Positions 6,919 to 15,958 of a stretch of DNA of 29,183 bases are shown in pieces. Position 1 is the stretch's first letter; each line of letters begins with the position of its first letter. The notes under the pieces are model-generated. The model saw only the letters and a program-made list of their open reading frames with translations, searched no databases and had not been told where the DNA came from. A program made the position numbers and the translations under genes. Source of the DNA: Egerieenecus sp048201975 (GTDB taxonomy: Bacteria; Bacillota; Clostridia; Christensenellales; Aristaeellaceae); NCBI GenBank assembly GCA_048201975.1, contig DBFBGQ010000014.1, forward strand, positions 1 to 29,183. The letters are read 5' to 3'.

Positions 6919-9465
6919 TTACCTCCTGTATGTATGGCGGCCAGGCGCAAGCGTTTCCCGGGCGCCGTCCGGCAGGATCAGCGTTGCCGTACAGTTTGCG
7001 GGGATAACCGCCGTGAAGCAAAAGCTGCCGTTGTTCTGCTCCCAGCCGCATTCCACCAGACCATAGACGCTTTCATACGCCGCCTTGGCGCGGGTGAAGC
7101 GGCCGCCGGGTCGAGGCGCAAGCGTGAAATGATTCTCCCCGTCCACGTGGATGCCGCACATGGTGTCAAACAGCCACCGGCACACGGCGCCTTTGGAGTA
7201 ATGATTCAACGAACCTATGCCGCCATGCGCGCTCTTGGGCCCTTCCCAGGCTTCCCAGATGGTGGTCGCCTCGTTTTTGGGCATGGACAGCCAGCCGGGC
7301 AGCTCTTCATTTTCCAGCACCCGATAGGCGGCGTCCAGATCGTATGCCGCCAACACATCGAGAATCAGCGGCGTGGAGAGAAAGCCCGTGCTCAGTCGCC
7401 AGCCGTAGTGCTCCAGCGCCTGGATCAGGCGTTTCTTCGCATACTCCGTCTGCTACCTATCCAGCAGGCCAAAGGCCAGCGGGCGCACCAGGCGGGCCTG
7501 GCGGTCCGTGTCCAGCGTGAATTTTTCGGTTTTTGCCATGGCCTGATAGGCGCGCTTGCAGCCATCCCGGTATTGGACGTATTGTGGAATATCCGCATCC
7601 TTTTGAAGGATCCCGGCAATTTTCGCCATCAGCGCCATGATGTAGCTCGTATAGGCGGTGGATACTTCGGGATGCGGTTGGGCGAAGTCATACCAGTGCA
7701 TGATAGAAAAGTCTTCCGGCTCCGCCCATTCGCCATAGCTCTGCCCGCAATTCACCACATACCTTTTTGCTTCCCCCGGCACGTCCACCCGCTTGGCGTA
7801 GGGTCCGCCCCACTTCCCGCAGCGGTTCATCATAAAGCGGGCATAGCGCTTCATGCCGGCATAGCGGCGCTCCAGAATGCGCTTGTCACCATACTGCTTA
7901 TACAGCGCATAGGGGATGATGACGCCGGCGTCCGCCCAGCCCACGCTGCCGTTCATCACAGCCATATAGCTGTCCACGCCGCCTTCGGGCGCAATTTGAG
8001 GCAGCTTTCCATTGGGCTTCTGCCAGTCGTACATGTCATTGAGATATTTCTCTGCCATGGGCGCATAGTCAAACAGAAAGCAAGCAGTGGGACAGAAAAT
8101 CTGCGCGTCGCCGCTCCAACCGTGACGCTCTCGCGTGGGACAGTCGGTGGGCAGATCCGCATGGTTATTCTTGGCGCTCCAAACGGTATTCTCAACGAAC
8201 TGATTCAGCAGCGGATTGGAGCTTTCAAACCAGCCGGTGCGCTCCATATCCGAATAGACCGCAATCGCCGTAAAATCCTCCGGCGCAAAGGGGACATCGG
8301 TTTCCACCAGCACGTATTGAAAGCCGAAGATCGCAAAGGTGGTCTGATAGGCGTTTAGGCCCTCTTTGCAAAAGTATTCCACCTGCTGAAGCGGCGTGGT
8401 GACCCTTTTGCTTGCGCACTGGATGTTCTTTTGCGTAAACTCCCCGTTTTCGTCCATCAGCTCGCCAAAGCGCAGGAAAATGCGCTGGCCCGCATGCGCC
8501 TTCACGGCGAACTGGGCATAGCCTGCGATGTTTTGCCCGAAGTCCAGCACGGTTTTGCCGGAAGGCGTGACCATCAGGCGCGGCTTTAATCGTTCATGCT
8601 CCGTGACGGGGACATTATTCGAGGCCGTCGGGATGACTGGATGCACGGTCGCCTTGGCCTTGCCTGCATAGGAGGGAGACATGCGGGCATCCACAACTTC
8701 GCCATCCTTGTTATCAGCGAAACGGATGGGGCCGTCGTTGCACCAGTCCCAGCTTTCATCGGTGCAAATGATCTCCACGGCGCCGTCGGCGCGGGTGATT
8801 TCCAACTGCGCCAGAAGCTTGGTCTGTGCGCCATACTGGTTTTTTTTGCCCCAGGCGCCGCAGCTGCCGCGGTACCAGCCATCGGCCAGCTGCACGGTTA
8901 GCAGATTTTTCCCCTGCCGCAGCAGCGCCTTCACGTCATAGGTTTGTGCCTGTACCCGTTTGCGGTAATCGGTGATGCCTGGCGCCAGAACGAAATCCCC
9001 CACCCGCGAACCGTTAAGCCGCGCTTCGTACAGTCCGCAGGCGGTGATGTACAGCCGGGCCTTTTTCACATTTTCGACGGCAAACGTTTTGCCAAAGCAG
9101 TCCACGGGATACCGCCGCTTTTTGTTCACCCGGTAATTGCCGGTAATCCACTTCGCCTGCCAATGGCCCATGCCGGTTTCAAAAAACGCTTCAGCCCAAT
9201 CGCCCGCCCTGTCGTTTTCATCCCATAGGCGAACCTGCCAAACCACGCGACTTTGCGGCGGCACATTCGTTGGAAGGGTCGCGCGCATGGCGCAGCTTTT
9301 CACCTTGCCGCTGTCCCAAAGCGTTGCGCCGCTGTCGGTCCGGGCCAGTATCCGCCAGGCTGTTTGGCAGATTCCGCCTTCGCAGTGCCAGAAAAGCTGG
9401 GGCCGCCGTACATCGATCCCGATGGGATTGTTCAAATGCTCACATCGTAAATGAACAGCCTGCAT
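6919..9465 (-). pseudogene. Alpha-L-rhamnosidase (GH78) interrupted by an in-frame TAG
   Basis: GH78 enzyme that removes terminal alpha-L-rhamnose. One continuous frame of 849 codons runs from the ATG at 9465 to TAA at 6919-6921, but codon 671 is TAG (7453-7455). Homology-like sequence continues on both sides without a frame change: L-L-D-R before, and R-L-S-T-G-F-L-S-T-P-L-I-L after. N-terminal sandwich domains precede the (alpha/alpha)6 domain, whose D-C-P-T-R-E-R-H-G-W motif (near residue 445) carries the predicted acid Glu. The predicted base Glu in T-T-I-W-E-A-W lies beyond the stop, near readthrough position 738, so a 670-residue product should be inactive. The ATG at 9465 has GAGGAG at 8 nt; a GTG at 9474 overlaps that site and is rejected. 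No signal peptide is seen. CAG to TAG would be one change; an assembly error is possible. Confidence 0.85.
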
Positions 9466-9477
9466 GGTTTGCACTCC

Positions 9478-10929
9478 TCACTTTGCCTGGCGGGCTTTGA
9501 TTTCCGCCTGCTTCTTGCCAATGTCCTTCTCCACATTCAGAAACAGCAGCAATCCTGCCAGCACGATGCCCGTGAATACCTCAAGGCCGACGAAGCCGAA
9601 GGTGATCATGCCCTTGACCGCCTCGCTCTGCGCGGCGGCTACGGTCACGCCATTCACCATCTCGGGAGCAACGTAGCCTGCGTTACTCAGCAGTCCGTTG
9701 AAAACACCCGTGCAGATGCCCACCAGCGCCACGGCGATGATGTTATAGACAGACATGGCGATTCCGTCGCTGCGGAAGCCGGTTTTCCACTCCATGTGAT
9801 CCAGTACATCCGCAAACAGCGCCATGAATACATAGGCGCAGGGAAGGCCGCCGATGTTTTTGATGAATTGGCCTACGAGCATGATGGGCATGCTTGTGGG
9901 GAACAGCCAGCAGATCGCGCCGCCGATCGCGTAGAGTATGAACCCGGCCAGGGTCACGTTGCGCTTGCCAAACTTTTTCGCCAGCGGCCATACGGCGAAG
10001 ATACCGATCCCCATGGGGATGCCGCCAATGACCGAGAGCATGGTCTGGGTAAAGCCGTCGTTGTAGGTGCCCAGCACGTAGTTGCAAAAATACACAAGGC
10101 TCAGGTTCTTGATGCTCATGCCCGCAGTATAGATGAAAAAATACACATAAATGATAAGCATGTACTTGTCGGTAAAAATAGCCTTGAGCTGCCTGACAAA
10201 GGGTACGGAATCCATCGCCACCGTTTCACGGTTCTCCAGCGTCACGCGCTCCTTGGTAAAGTAATACTCCAGCAGCGTCAGCGGAAGGGCAAGAACGGAC
10301 AGCAGGCTCATCAGCGCAATCCACTTGCCCTTGTCCACGCCAATCGCAGGCATGATGACCATCGGAAAGATGAGCGCCACCAGGATGCCGCTCATCATAA
10401 TGGTGGCAATCTGATTGAACACGGAAAGCTCGCCGCGCTGCGTGGTATTCCGGGTGGATAGCGGCACCATCAGGCTATGGCTCATGTTAAAAATGGTGTA
10501 CGCAAAGGAATAGAACAGGTTATAGGACACCATGACCCAAATGGCCTGCACAGTCTGCGACGCATTGGGCACAGTGAAAAGCAAAACGCCTGTAATGGCC
10601 AGCAGCGGCGCGGAGAGCAGCAGCCACGGGCGCGCCTTTCCCTCCGGGGTATGGGTGCGGTCGATGATGTAGCCCATCACCACATTGGTGATGGCGTCCA
10701 CGATCTTGGATGCAATGGGAAATACCACAAGGAAGGCTCCGCCCCAAACCGTGGTCAGCTTGAGCACGTCCGTGTAGTACACGTTCAGATAGGTGGCAAG
10801 CACCGCGTTCAGCAGCAGCGCCCCAGCCGGACCGAGCAGATATCCCAGCCACTTTTCCGCCCTGCTCACGTCCTTTGTGCGAATGCAACTCTGTAGCGCC
10901 TTGCAAGACCATCGTTTGTTCCTTTCCAT
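9478..10929 (-). CDS. GPH-family sugar:cation symporter
   Basis: Membrane transporter of 483 residues in the glycoside-pentoside-hexuronide:cation symporter family of the MFS (MelB-like). It has about twelve hydrophobic helices. The early loops carry Y-L-N-V-Y-Y-T-D-V-L and G-Y-I-I-D-R-T-H-T-P-E-G-K-A-R-P-W, which match the family signature around helices 2-3 and the first cytoplasmic loop. The frame extends far upstream, but the ATG at 10929 has GGGAGG at 8 nt and leaves room for the divergent promoter region, so this start is well supported. It is the first gene of the operon, with the GH78 gene starting 12 nt after its stop. The likely cargo is a rhamnosylated or glucosylated compound handled by the next two enzymes (inference). 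Confidence 0.93.
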   Translation of the reverse strand: MERNKRWSCKALQSCIRTKDVSRAEKWLGYLLGPAGALLLNAVLATYLNVYYTDVLKLTTVWGGAFLVVFPIASKIVDAITNVVMGYIIDRTHTPEGKARPWLLLSAPLLAITGVLLFTVPNASQTVQAIWVMVSYNLFYSFAYTIFNMSHSLMVPLSTRNTTQRGELSVFNQIATIMMSGILVALIFPMVIMPAIGVDKGKWIALMSLLSVLALPLTLLEYYFTKERVTLENRETVAMDSVPFVRQLKAIFTDKYMLIIYVYFFIYTAGMSIKNLSLVYFCNYVLGTYNDGFTQTMLSVIGGIPMGIGIFAVWPLAKKFGKRNVTLAGFILYAIGGAICWLFPTSMPIMLVGQFIKNIGGLPCAYVFMALFADVLDHMEWKTGFRSDGIAMSVYNIIAVALVGICTGVFNGLLSNAGYVAPEMVNGVTVAAAQSEAVKGMITFGFVGLEVFTGIVLAGLLLFLNVEKDIGKKQAEIKARQAK

Positions 10930-10972
10930 CGTCTTTTCCTCCCGTTTGCGGATGTGAAATGCCGTTGTCTGT

Positions 10973-10981
10973 ATCATAGCA
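10973..10981 (-). promoter_or_regulatory. Extended -10 of the symporter-GH78-GH3 operon
   Basis: On the minus strand TATGAT (10973-10978) is preceded by TGC, an extended -10, about 44 nt before the symporter start codon. No good -35 lies at the right distance, which fits a promoter that needs the divergently encoded AraC-family activator (inference). Confidence 0.4.
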
Positions 10982-10999
10982 GATTTACAGGCAGCATTC

Positions 11000-11028
11000 T
11001 TGCATTTATGTGCTTTATTTAGTATAAT
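11000..11028 (+). promoter_or_regulatory. Promoter of the AraC-family regulator gene
   Basis: TTGCAT (11000-11005) and a perfect TATAAT (11023-11028) are separated by 17 bp. The predicted transcript starts near 11035, leaving a leader of under 20 nt. This is one of the best sigma-70-type matches in the window and overlaps the upstream part of the divergent symporter promoter, so autoregulation is possible. Confidence 0.65.
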
Positions 11029-11052
11029 TGTGTCATGCTTTAGAGGTGTTGC

Positions 11053-12261
11053 ATGAAGGATATGGATCTTTTCTATCTGTGCACCATGATTGGAAATCTC
11101 TGCGGCATTCCCGTGCGCATCTTTGAGGGGACGAAGCGCATCTTCTACCATTCGGCCGTCGCGCTGCCGGTTGATCCGTTTATCGTGCATCAGGCCAAGG
11201 CGCTGCAAATGGAGGAGCACATCAGTTACTATGCCGCAGAGCATTTCTTTTTCTATGGAATCGTCTGTGCGCAGCATACGCGGATCGTCATCGGTCCCAC
11301 GCGGCAGATTCCGCCGCGCGAGCAGGAGCTCCGCGAACTGGCATTTCAGGCGGACGTGGCGCCGGACGATGTCGACAGCTTCATCGCAGGCATGAAGCGC
11401 ATCGTTCAAATGCCGCTGGAAAGCGTTATGCAGATGCTCTGCACCATCAACTACATGCTCAACGATGAAAAAAAGACGCTGGGCGACATCGCCATTCAGG
11501 ATTCTCTCCAGCAGCAGATCACCTCACTGCAGGAGCAGCAGCATTCGCAACAGGCGTTTCTCTATGGCGCCCAGGCGTCAGTACGCAGTCCGCACAACAC
11601 TTACGACACCGAGCAGGCGCTGATGAACATGATTCGCAAAGGCGATACAGCGGCCCTTCAGGCATGGATTGCGCACGCACCGGCGATCCGTGGCGGCGTG
11701 CTGGCGCCCGATCAGCTTCGTCAAAGGAAGAACACCTTCATCGTAACGGCGACCCTGGCCTCCCGCGCCGCCATCCGGGGCGGTCTGTCCGAAGAGGACG
11801 CCTTTACCCTCAGCGATTCCTATATTCAAACCTGTGAGCTAATGGACAGCTCCGATCAGCTGACCAATCTGCAATACCATATGGTGCTGGATTTTACCCA
11901 AAGGGTAGAACACCTGCGGCGCGGAAAGCATCCCACGCAGCTGACCATTGCGGTTTCCAATTACATTCAGCATCACATGTCGGAGACGATTTCTGTCGAC
12001 GCCATGGCAAAGGAGCTGTTCCTCAGCCGTTCCTATCTATCCAGAAGGTTCAAAGCGGAATCGGGTGAAACGCTGACCGACTTCATCCTCAAAGAAAAAA
12101 CGGAGGAAGCCAAACGCCTTCTCCGTTATTCGGACAAATCGCTGACTGCCATCGGGCAATACCTCGGCTTCTCCTCCTCCAGCCATTTTTCACGGGTATT
12201 CAAAAAGTTTGCATCCCTGACGCCAGGCGAATACCGGCAAAGGCACTCTCATGAAAGTTAG
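11053..12261 (+). CDS. AraC-family transcriptional regulator
   Basis: Regulator of 402 residues. The C-terminal ~100 residues hold two helix-turn-helix motifs typical of AraC/XylS: the first around S-V-D-A-M-A-K-E-L-F-L-S-R-S-Y-L-S-R-R-F, the second around A-I-G-Q-Y-L-G-F-S-S-S-S-H-F-S-R-V-F-K-K, ending T-P-G-E-Y-R. The N-terminal ~280 residues have no domain I can name; a sensor for a sugar or glycoside is likely. The ATG at 11053 has AGAGGTG about 6 nt upstream. It is divergent from the symporter operon across 123 nt, so it most likely activates symporter, GH78 and GH3. The stop is TAG, which shows TAG is used as an ordinary terminator in this genome. Confidence 0.93.
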   Translation: MKDMDLFYLCTMIGNLCGIPVRIFEGTKRIFYHSAVALPVDPFIVHQAKALQMEEHISYYAAEHFFFYGIVCAQHTRIVIGPTRQIPPREQELRELAFQADVAPDDVDSFIAGMKRIVQMPLESVMQMLCTINYMLNDEKKTLGDIAIQDSLQQQITSLQEQQHSQQAFLYGAQASVRSPHNTYDTEQALMNMIRKGDTAALQAWIAHAPAIRGGVLAPDQLRQRKNTFIVTATLASRAAIRGGLSEEDAFTLSDSYIQTCELMDSSDQLTNLQYHMVLDFTQRVEHLRRGKHPTQLTIAVSNYIQHHMSETISVDAMAKELFLSRSYLSRRFKAESGETLTDFILKEKTEEAKRLLRYSDKSLTAIGQYLGFSSSSHFSRVFKKFASLTPGEYRQRHSHES

Positions 12262-12516
12262 GACGCGATTGTCCACAAAGAATCTCCATAGCTTCCGCAG
12301 CGGTCCGGATCCTGTGCGGAATTCCTGCTCCCACCGCAATGCTGCCCAAGCCATGAAATCCTTCGATTTCCATCTTCCCCATCGGAATTCATTGATTTTG
12401 CTGACCCTACCCCATAGAGGGAAACGTTGTTTTCATCTGTGGATTTGCCCAATGCTGAAAAGCAGTGTGAGCACCTGCTTTGCCTCGTTCTGCACCCTAT
12501 AAGGAGCGGTGATTTC

Positions 12517-14241
12517 ATGTTCGATGTTGCAAAAGTCCTGGAAGAGTTTGATGATCGCATCATCGAGCGCGGTGAGCGCTATTATCACGAAGGCCGCGTG
12601 GTCGACCTGCAAGAGCTATTCTCCGGCGAGTATCAAGCCACTGTCCGCGGCTCTGAGGATTACACGGTTTCCGTTACGCTGGGACCCAATAGTCAGTATG
12701 CTTTTGATTGCGATTGTCCTTATTGGAACGCGCCATTTTGCAAGCATGTCGTAGCAGTTTTGCTTGCCCTCCAAGCAAGATCAATCCAAACCGAACCCGC
12801 GCCAGAAAAGGCATCGCAGCCCAAGGAAGCGCCGATGGACGCGCTGCTGTCCGGTTTATCGAAAGAAAAGCTTGTCTCTCTGCTTCTGGAGATTACGTCC
12901 GCTTTCCCGCCTTCCCAAAGCTGGTTACAAGCCCGCATCAGTCCTCCAGAAGACGAAATAGCGTCTTACAGGCATACAATCCGTCAGATTGCCGGCGTCT
13001 ACCTGCATGACCATTTTATTCGCTACCGGGATATGGGCTACGCTCTGCGCGGCGCAGAAGAAGCTCTGGCTCGTCTCGAGGAGAAACTCCTCTCTTCTGA
13101 CGACGTCCTGCAGACGCTGGATTTCGCTCTCATGCTTGCGGAGGAGACGCTATCCATCATGAACAGCGGCGATGATTCCGATGGCGGCGCAGGCGAGATC
13201 ATCTTTTCCTGCTTGGATACCCTCGAACAGCATCTCCTCCAGCGCGTCCTTCAGGAGGATGCAGACATCCAGCAGAAATATTACCAACGCCTTATGGCAG
13301 TGATTCAATCCCCCTTGTTTCGCGGCTGGGATTCCTGGAACAGACAATTGATGGAACAGTGCATACGAATTGCCGATCAGCTTCCATCGTTGCGTGAAGA
13401 GCTGTTGCGATATCAGCTGAAGAAAATGGAGCCCATGGAGGACGCGGAAGACTACATCGGCCAATTTGAACAACAGCAAGCGCAAGAAGCCTATTTCACC
13501 CTACTCTCCCGATGGGGAGAAGAGGATGCCGCTCATGCTTTTGCAGCGAAACATATGGAACATGATTCGTTCCGCATTTATTTTTACGAAGACTACCTGC
13601 GGCAAAAGGAGTCTGACAAAGCCATCGATCTTTGTCTGCAGGCAGAAAAAGCATGCGTCTCCTGCCCCGGTCTCTACCGTCAATGGCAAAAACGCCGGTA
13701 CGCCGTTTATGCGCTGTCCAACCGTCAAGATGAGCAGAGGCAGTTGGCTGAAGCTCTGCTCATGGAAGGCGAAGGCGAATTCTATCCTCTCTTGAAAGGC
13801 TTATACAGTCCCGACGCATGGCCCCTGAAGCGGGCTGAATTGCTCGATCAGCTGTATCAGCGCCATCAACATACGTATCTTGAAACGATCTTGGCGGAAG
13901 ACGATAGGCTGCGCTTGATTGCATATGTGCGCCTCCATCCCACCGCCGTTTTCCATTTCTATGACCGCCTGTTGCCCGATTACGCCAACGAAATTCAGAA
14001 TCTTTTTCTTTCTGCAATGAAGATACTAGCTTCTCAAGCTACCGACAGAAAGGCATATCAAAACGTGTGCCGCCATGTTCGCATCGTCGGCAAAGTCTGC
14101 GGGAAGTCCTCAGCCATCGCGCTGATTCACGAATTGCAGCAGGCTTATCCGCGTAAACCTGCATTTCAAGATGAGTTGCAAAAGTTGCGCAAGCATTACC
14201 GAGCCGAACGAACGGATCAAAGTCAGCCACGCACAAAATAG
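12517..14241 (+). CDS. SWIM zinc-finger protein of unknown role
   Basis: Protein of 574 residues with a SWIM-type zinc motif near the N-terminus: C65-x-C67, seven residues, then C75-x-H77, followed by a hydrophobic helix (V-V-A-V-L-L-A-L). The rest is helix-rich, with charged and Gln-rich repeats of about 35-40 residues reminiscent of helical-repeat scaffolds, and no enzyme motif. SWIM proteins bind DNA or protein partners and often occur with SNF2 helicases, but no helicase is nearby. The frame opens earlier at 12427, but the ATG at 12517 has AAGGAG 10 nt upstream and begins the conserved part, so I use it. It stands alone, separated by 255 nt from the AraC gene and convergent with the secreted-protein operon. 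The stop is TAG. Confidence 0.85.
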   Translation: MFDVAKVLEEFDDRIIERGERYYHEGRVVDLQELFSGEYQATVRGSEDYTVSVTLGPNSQYAFDCDCPYWNAPFCKHVVAVLLALQARSIQTEPAPEKASQPKEAPMDALLSGLSKEKLVSLLLEITSAFPPSQSWLQARISPPEDEIASYRHTIRQIAGVYLHDHFIRYRDMGYALRGAEEALARLEEKLLSSDDVLQTLDFALMLAEETLSIMNSGDDSDGGAGEIIFSCLDTLEQHLLQRVLQEDADIQQKYYQRLMAVIQSPLFRGWDSWNRQLMEQCIRIADQLPSLREELLRYQLKKMEPMEDAEDYIGQFEQQQAQEAYFTLLSRWGEEDAAHAFAAKHMEHDSFRIYFYEDYLRQKESDKAIDLCLQAEKACVSCPGLYRQWQKRRYAVYALSNRQDEQRQLAEALLMEGEGEFYPLLKGLYSPDAWPLKRAELLDQLYQRHQHTYLETILAEDDRLRLIAYVRLHPTAVFHFYDRLLPDYANEIQNLFLSAMKILASQATDRKAYQNVCRHVRIVGKVCGKSSAIALIHELQQAYPRKPAFQDELQKLRKHYRAERTDQSQPRTK

Positions 14242-14244
14242 AGT

Positions 14245-14326
14245 GGAAAGCCCTTTGGCTGCGAAGCGGCCCTTCGGGAAAAGCTCAACCTCGCATGCGC
14301 AAAACCCTTGCGCATGCAAGCTTGCA
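14245..14326 (+). repeat. Intergenic palindromic element, copy A
   Basis: It begins 3 nt after the SWIM stop with GGAAAGCCCTTTGG (14245-14258), which recurs exactly on the minus strand at 27733-27746. Further on is a perfect 10-bp stem, GCATGCGCAA (14293-14302) with TTGCGCATGC (14308-14317), loop AACCC. It overlaps a 12-bp palindrome, TGCAAGCTTGCA (14315-14326). The TGCAAG/CTTGCA vocabulary is also shared with copy B. Confidence 0.5.
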
Positions 14327-14492
14327 CTGCGCACCCTGCAAAAAACTAAACCGCAAACCCGCTGCGTGGACTGCGCCCCAAGCTCCGCAACGCATTATCC
14401 ATTTGCATAGGGCACTGCAGGATGGCGCTTCCCTTAGGAATAGAAAATCATGGAATGGATTCTGCGGAAAGAACGCTCCTCATCCCATAGAA

Positions 14493-14525
14493 AGCGCCGT
14501 CCGCATCTTTGGCGCGGACGGCGCT
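14493..14525 (-). terminator. Terminator of the secreted-protein operon
   Basis: AGCGCCGTCCGC (14493-14504) pairs perfectly with GCGGACGGCGCT (14514-14525), a 12-bp stem with a 9-nt loop. On the minus strand it is followed by TTTCTAT. It lies about 30 nt after the stop of the last gene of the operon. Confidence 0.7.
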
Positions 14526-14554
14526 CGTCGTTATTCTGCTGCTGATGATTGTTT

Positions 14555-15928
14555 TTACTCCAGCGTCGCCAGACGATATGTCGCGTCGCCTGCCCAGCCT
14601 GCGCACAGCGCCCACCGGCGGTAGCTGTCCAGCGGCATCTCCGGGTCGTACAGCGTCATGAGGTTGTCCCCGGCTTCCAGGCTCACGTTGAAGTGCTCGC
14701 TCCCTCCGGTATGTTCCTCACCTTCGCTCCGGGGAAGCTCTTGAAGCGTTCCTGTCAAGCTTGCCGTCGCGCCCGATGCGTCGGTCGCGCTGAGGCGATG
14801 GGTGGCAACATACCCGGCGCGTTCCGCTTCGTCTCCCTGCTCTCCCGCGTTCAGGCCAATCGTCAAGGACGGCGCCAGCTCGCTGATGGCTGTCTGCTTG
14901 CCGTCATACCATGCGTATACCCCGATCTGGTAGCCATCCGCCTCCACCGGGGTAACGCGCACTTCAAGCCGTATCCTTGTCAGTTCGGCCACCGTCAGCT
15001 TCACCTCGGGCAGGGCCTTTACGCCGTCCGGCTGCGCCCCCTGCGGATCGCTGAGCGCCCAGGCGATCAGCTTTGCCGCATCGCCGCTCAGCAGTTCCTC
15101 TAGGCGCACAAGGGCGCTGGCGTCGCCGCTGCGCAGTTCGATCCACTGGATCTTTTGCTCCTGCCACAGCCGCGCCAGTTGCAGCCCCGACAGCACCAAG
15201 CTGCGCTGCGCATAGGCTCCGTCCTCGCCCGGCTGCGCGATGACCAGCAGCATGTTCTCCTCCGCCTGATCTTCCTCGTGCAGCACAGCCAGCAATTCAT
15301 ATTCGTCCAGCTCGTAGGCTTCATCGTACACGATGCCCAGCTCGCTCAAACCGCTGCCCGTACCCAGGTAACGATCATAAAGCACATTACCCTTTGAGAT
15401 GACATGCGGCAAATCAAAAGCGGTCGAAGCGTCGCTTTCGTCCGTTTCTTCGTCCTCTTCCTCAGCTGCGGGCGTCGGGCTGGGCGTCGGGCTCGCCGTG
15501 GGCGTCGCAGCTGAAGCCGTGGGCGTAGGCGTCGGTGTGGGCGTAGGCGTCGGGTTCGCCTCCTCGCGAACAAAGCTCAGCGTCAACGTCTTGTCCTCGT
15601 ACACGCTGCCGATACGCACCGTATTACCCGATATACTCACGCCGCCGCTGGGCTGCGCTTTCACCTGGCTCAGGCGGTATCCCTCGTCCGGCACGGCCTC
15701 CAATTCAAAAGCGTCCAGGCGATCCACGGTAAACGTGCGCGTGCCCGTATAAACCGTCCCCTCCACACGCACCGAGCCGCCCGCGGCGCACACTACCTCA
15801 ATCGTGTGCTCACGGGGCAGCGTAGTGGTCAGCTGGGTATCGCGGTTCTCCGTCGCCAGCCCCGCTGCGGGCAGCAGCGCGCACAGCGCCGCCAGAATCC
15901 GCGCAAGATGTTTTCTCAAGTGCTCCAT
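14555..15928 (-). CDS. Secreted protein with InlB B-repeat-like domain and Thr-Pro linker
   Basis: Exported protein of 457 residues from the ATG at 15928. A signal peptide (residues 1-25, ending A-G-L-A) is followed by a small beta domain (about 40-122) with G-G-S-V-R-V and P-D-E-G-Y-R-L-S, the pattern of InlB B-repeat or divergent B-repeat domains found in surface proteins. A (Thr-Pro)n linker (DNA 15470-15553) and an acidic E/D stretch follow. The C-terminal ~290 residues are an unrecognised, probably extracellular, domain. A TTG at 15940 is an alternative start in the same frame: GGGGAGG is only 1 nt from the ATG, while the TTG has a weak GGCGGA, so the start is uncertain. It is the last gene of the three-gene secreted operon and has no LPxTG or SLH anchor. 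Confidence 0.8.
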   Translation of the reverse strand: MEHLRKHLARILAALCALLPAAGLATENRDTQLTTTLPREHTIEVVCAAGGSVRVEGTVYTGTRTFTVDRLDAFELEAVPDEGYRLSQVKAQPSGGVSISGNTVRIGSVYEDKTLTLSFVREEANPTPTPTPTPTPTASAATPTASPTPSPTPAAEEEDEETDESDASTAFDLPHVISKGNVLYDRYLGTGSGLSELGIVYDEAYELDEYELLAVLHEEDQAEENMLLVIAQPGEDGAYAQRSLVLSGLQLARLWQEQKIQWIELRSGDASALVRLEELLSGDAAKLIAWALSDPQGAQPDGVKALPEVKLTVAELTRIRLEVRVTPVEADGYQIGVYAWYDGKQTAISELAPSLTIGLNAGEQGDEAERAGYVATHRLSATDASGATASLTGTLQELPRSEGEEHTGGSEHFNVSLEAGDNLMTLYDPEMPLDSYRRWALCAGWAGDATYRLATLE

Positions 15929-15958
15929 GCCTCCCCGCAAGTTGTTTCCGCCATCCGC

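Larger units (their letters stand above)
14242..14554. other. Convergent intergenic gap
   Basis: This 313-nt gap lies between the SWIM gene and the end of the secreted-protein operon. It contains palindromic element A (14245-14326) directly after the SWIM stop codon and a long hairpin (14493-14525) after the opposing operon. The stretch 14330-14490 shows nothing I can name. Confidence 0.6.

Noticed and set aside
7453..7455. Genome-wide recoding of TAG (for example to Gln or pyrrolysine)
   Set aside because: TAG is the natural end of the AraC gene (12261) and of the SWIM gene (14241), at sensible positions for those proteins.
9466..9474. GTG at 9474 as start of the rhamnosidase
   Set aside because: GAGGAG overlaps this codon, while the ATG at 9465 sits 8 nt after it, the normal spacing.
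12200..12382. 60-codon minus-strand frame with protein-like composition before the SWIM gene
   Set aside because: It overlaps the end of the AraC gene, has no ribosome binding site, and I recognise no family.
12459..12481. AAAGCAG/CTGCTTT hairpin between the AraC and SWIM genes
   Set aside because: Seven pairs with no T run on either side; too weak to call a terminator.
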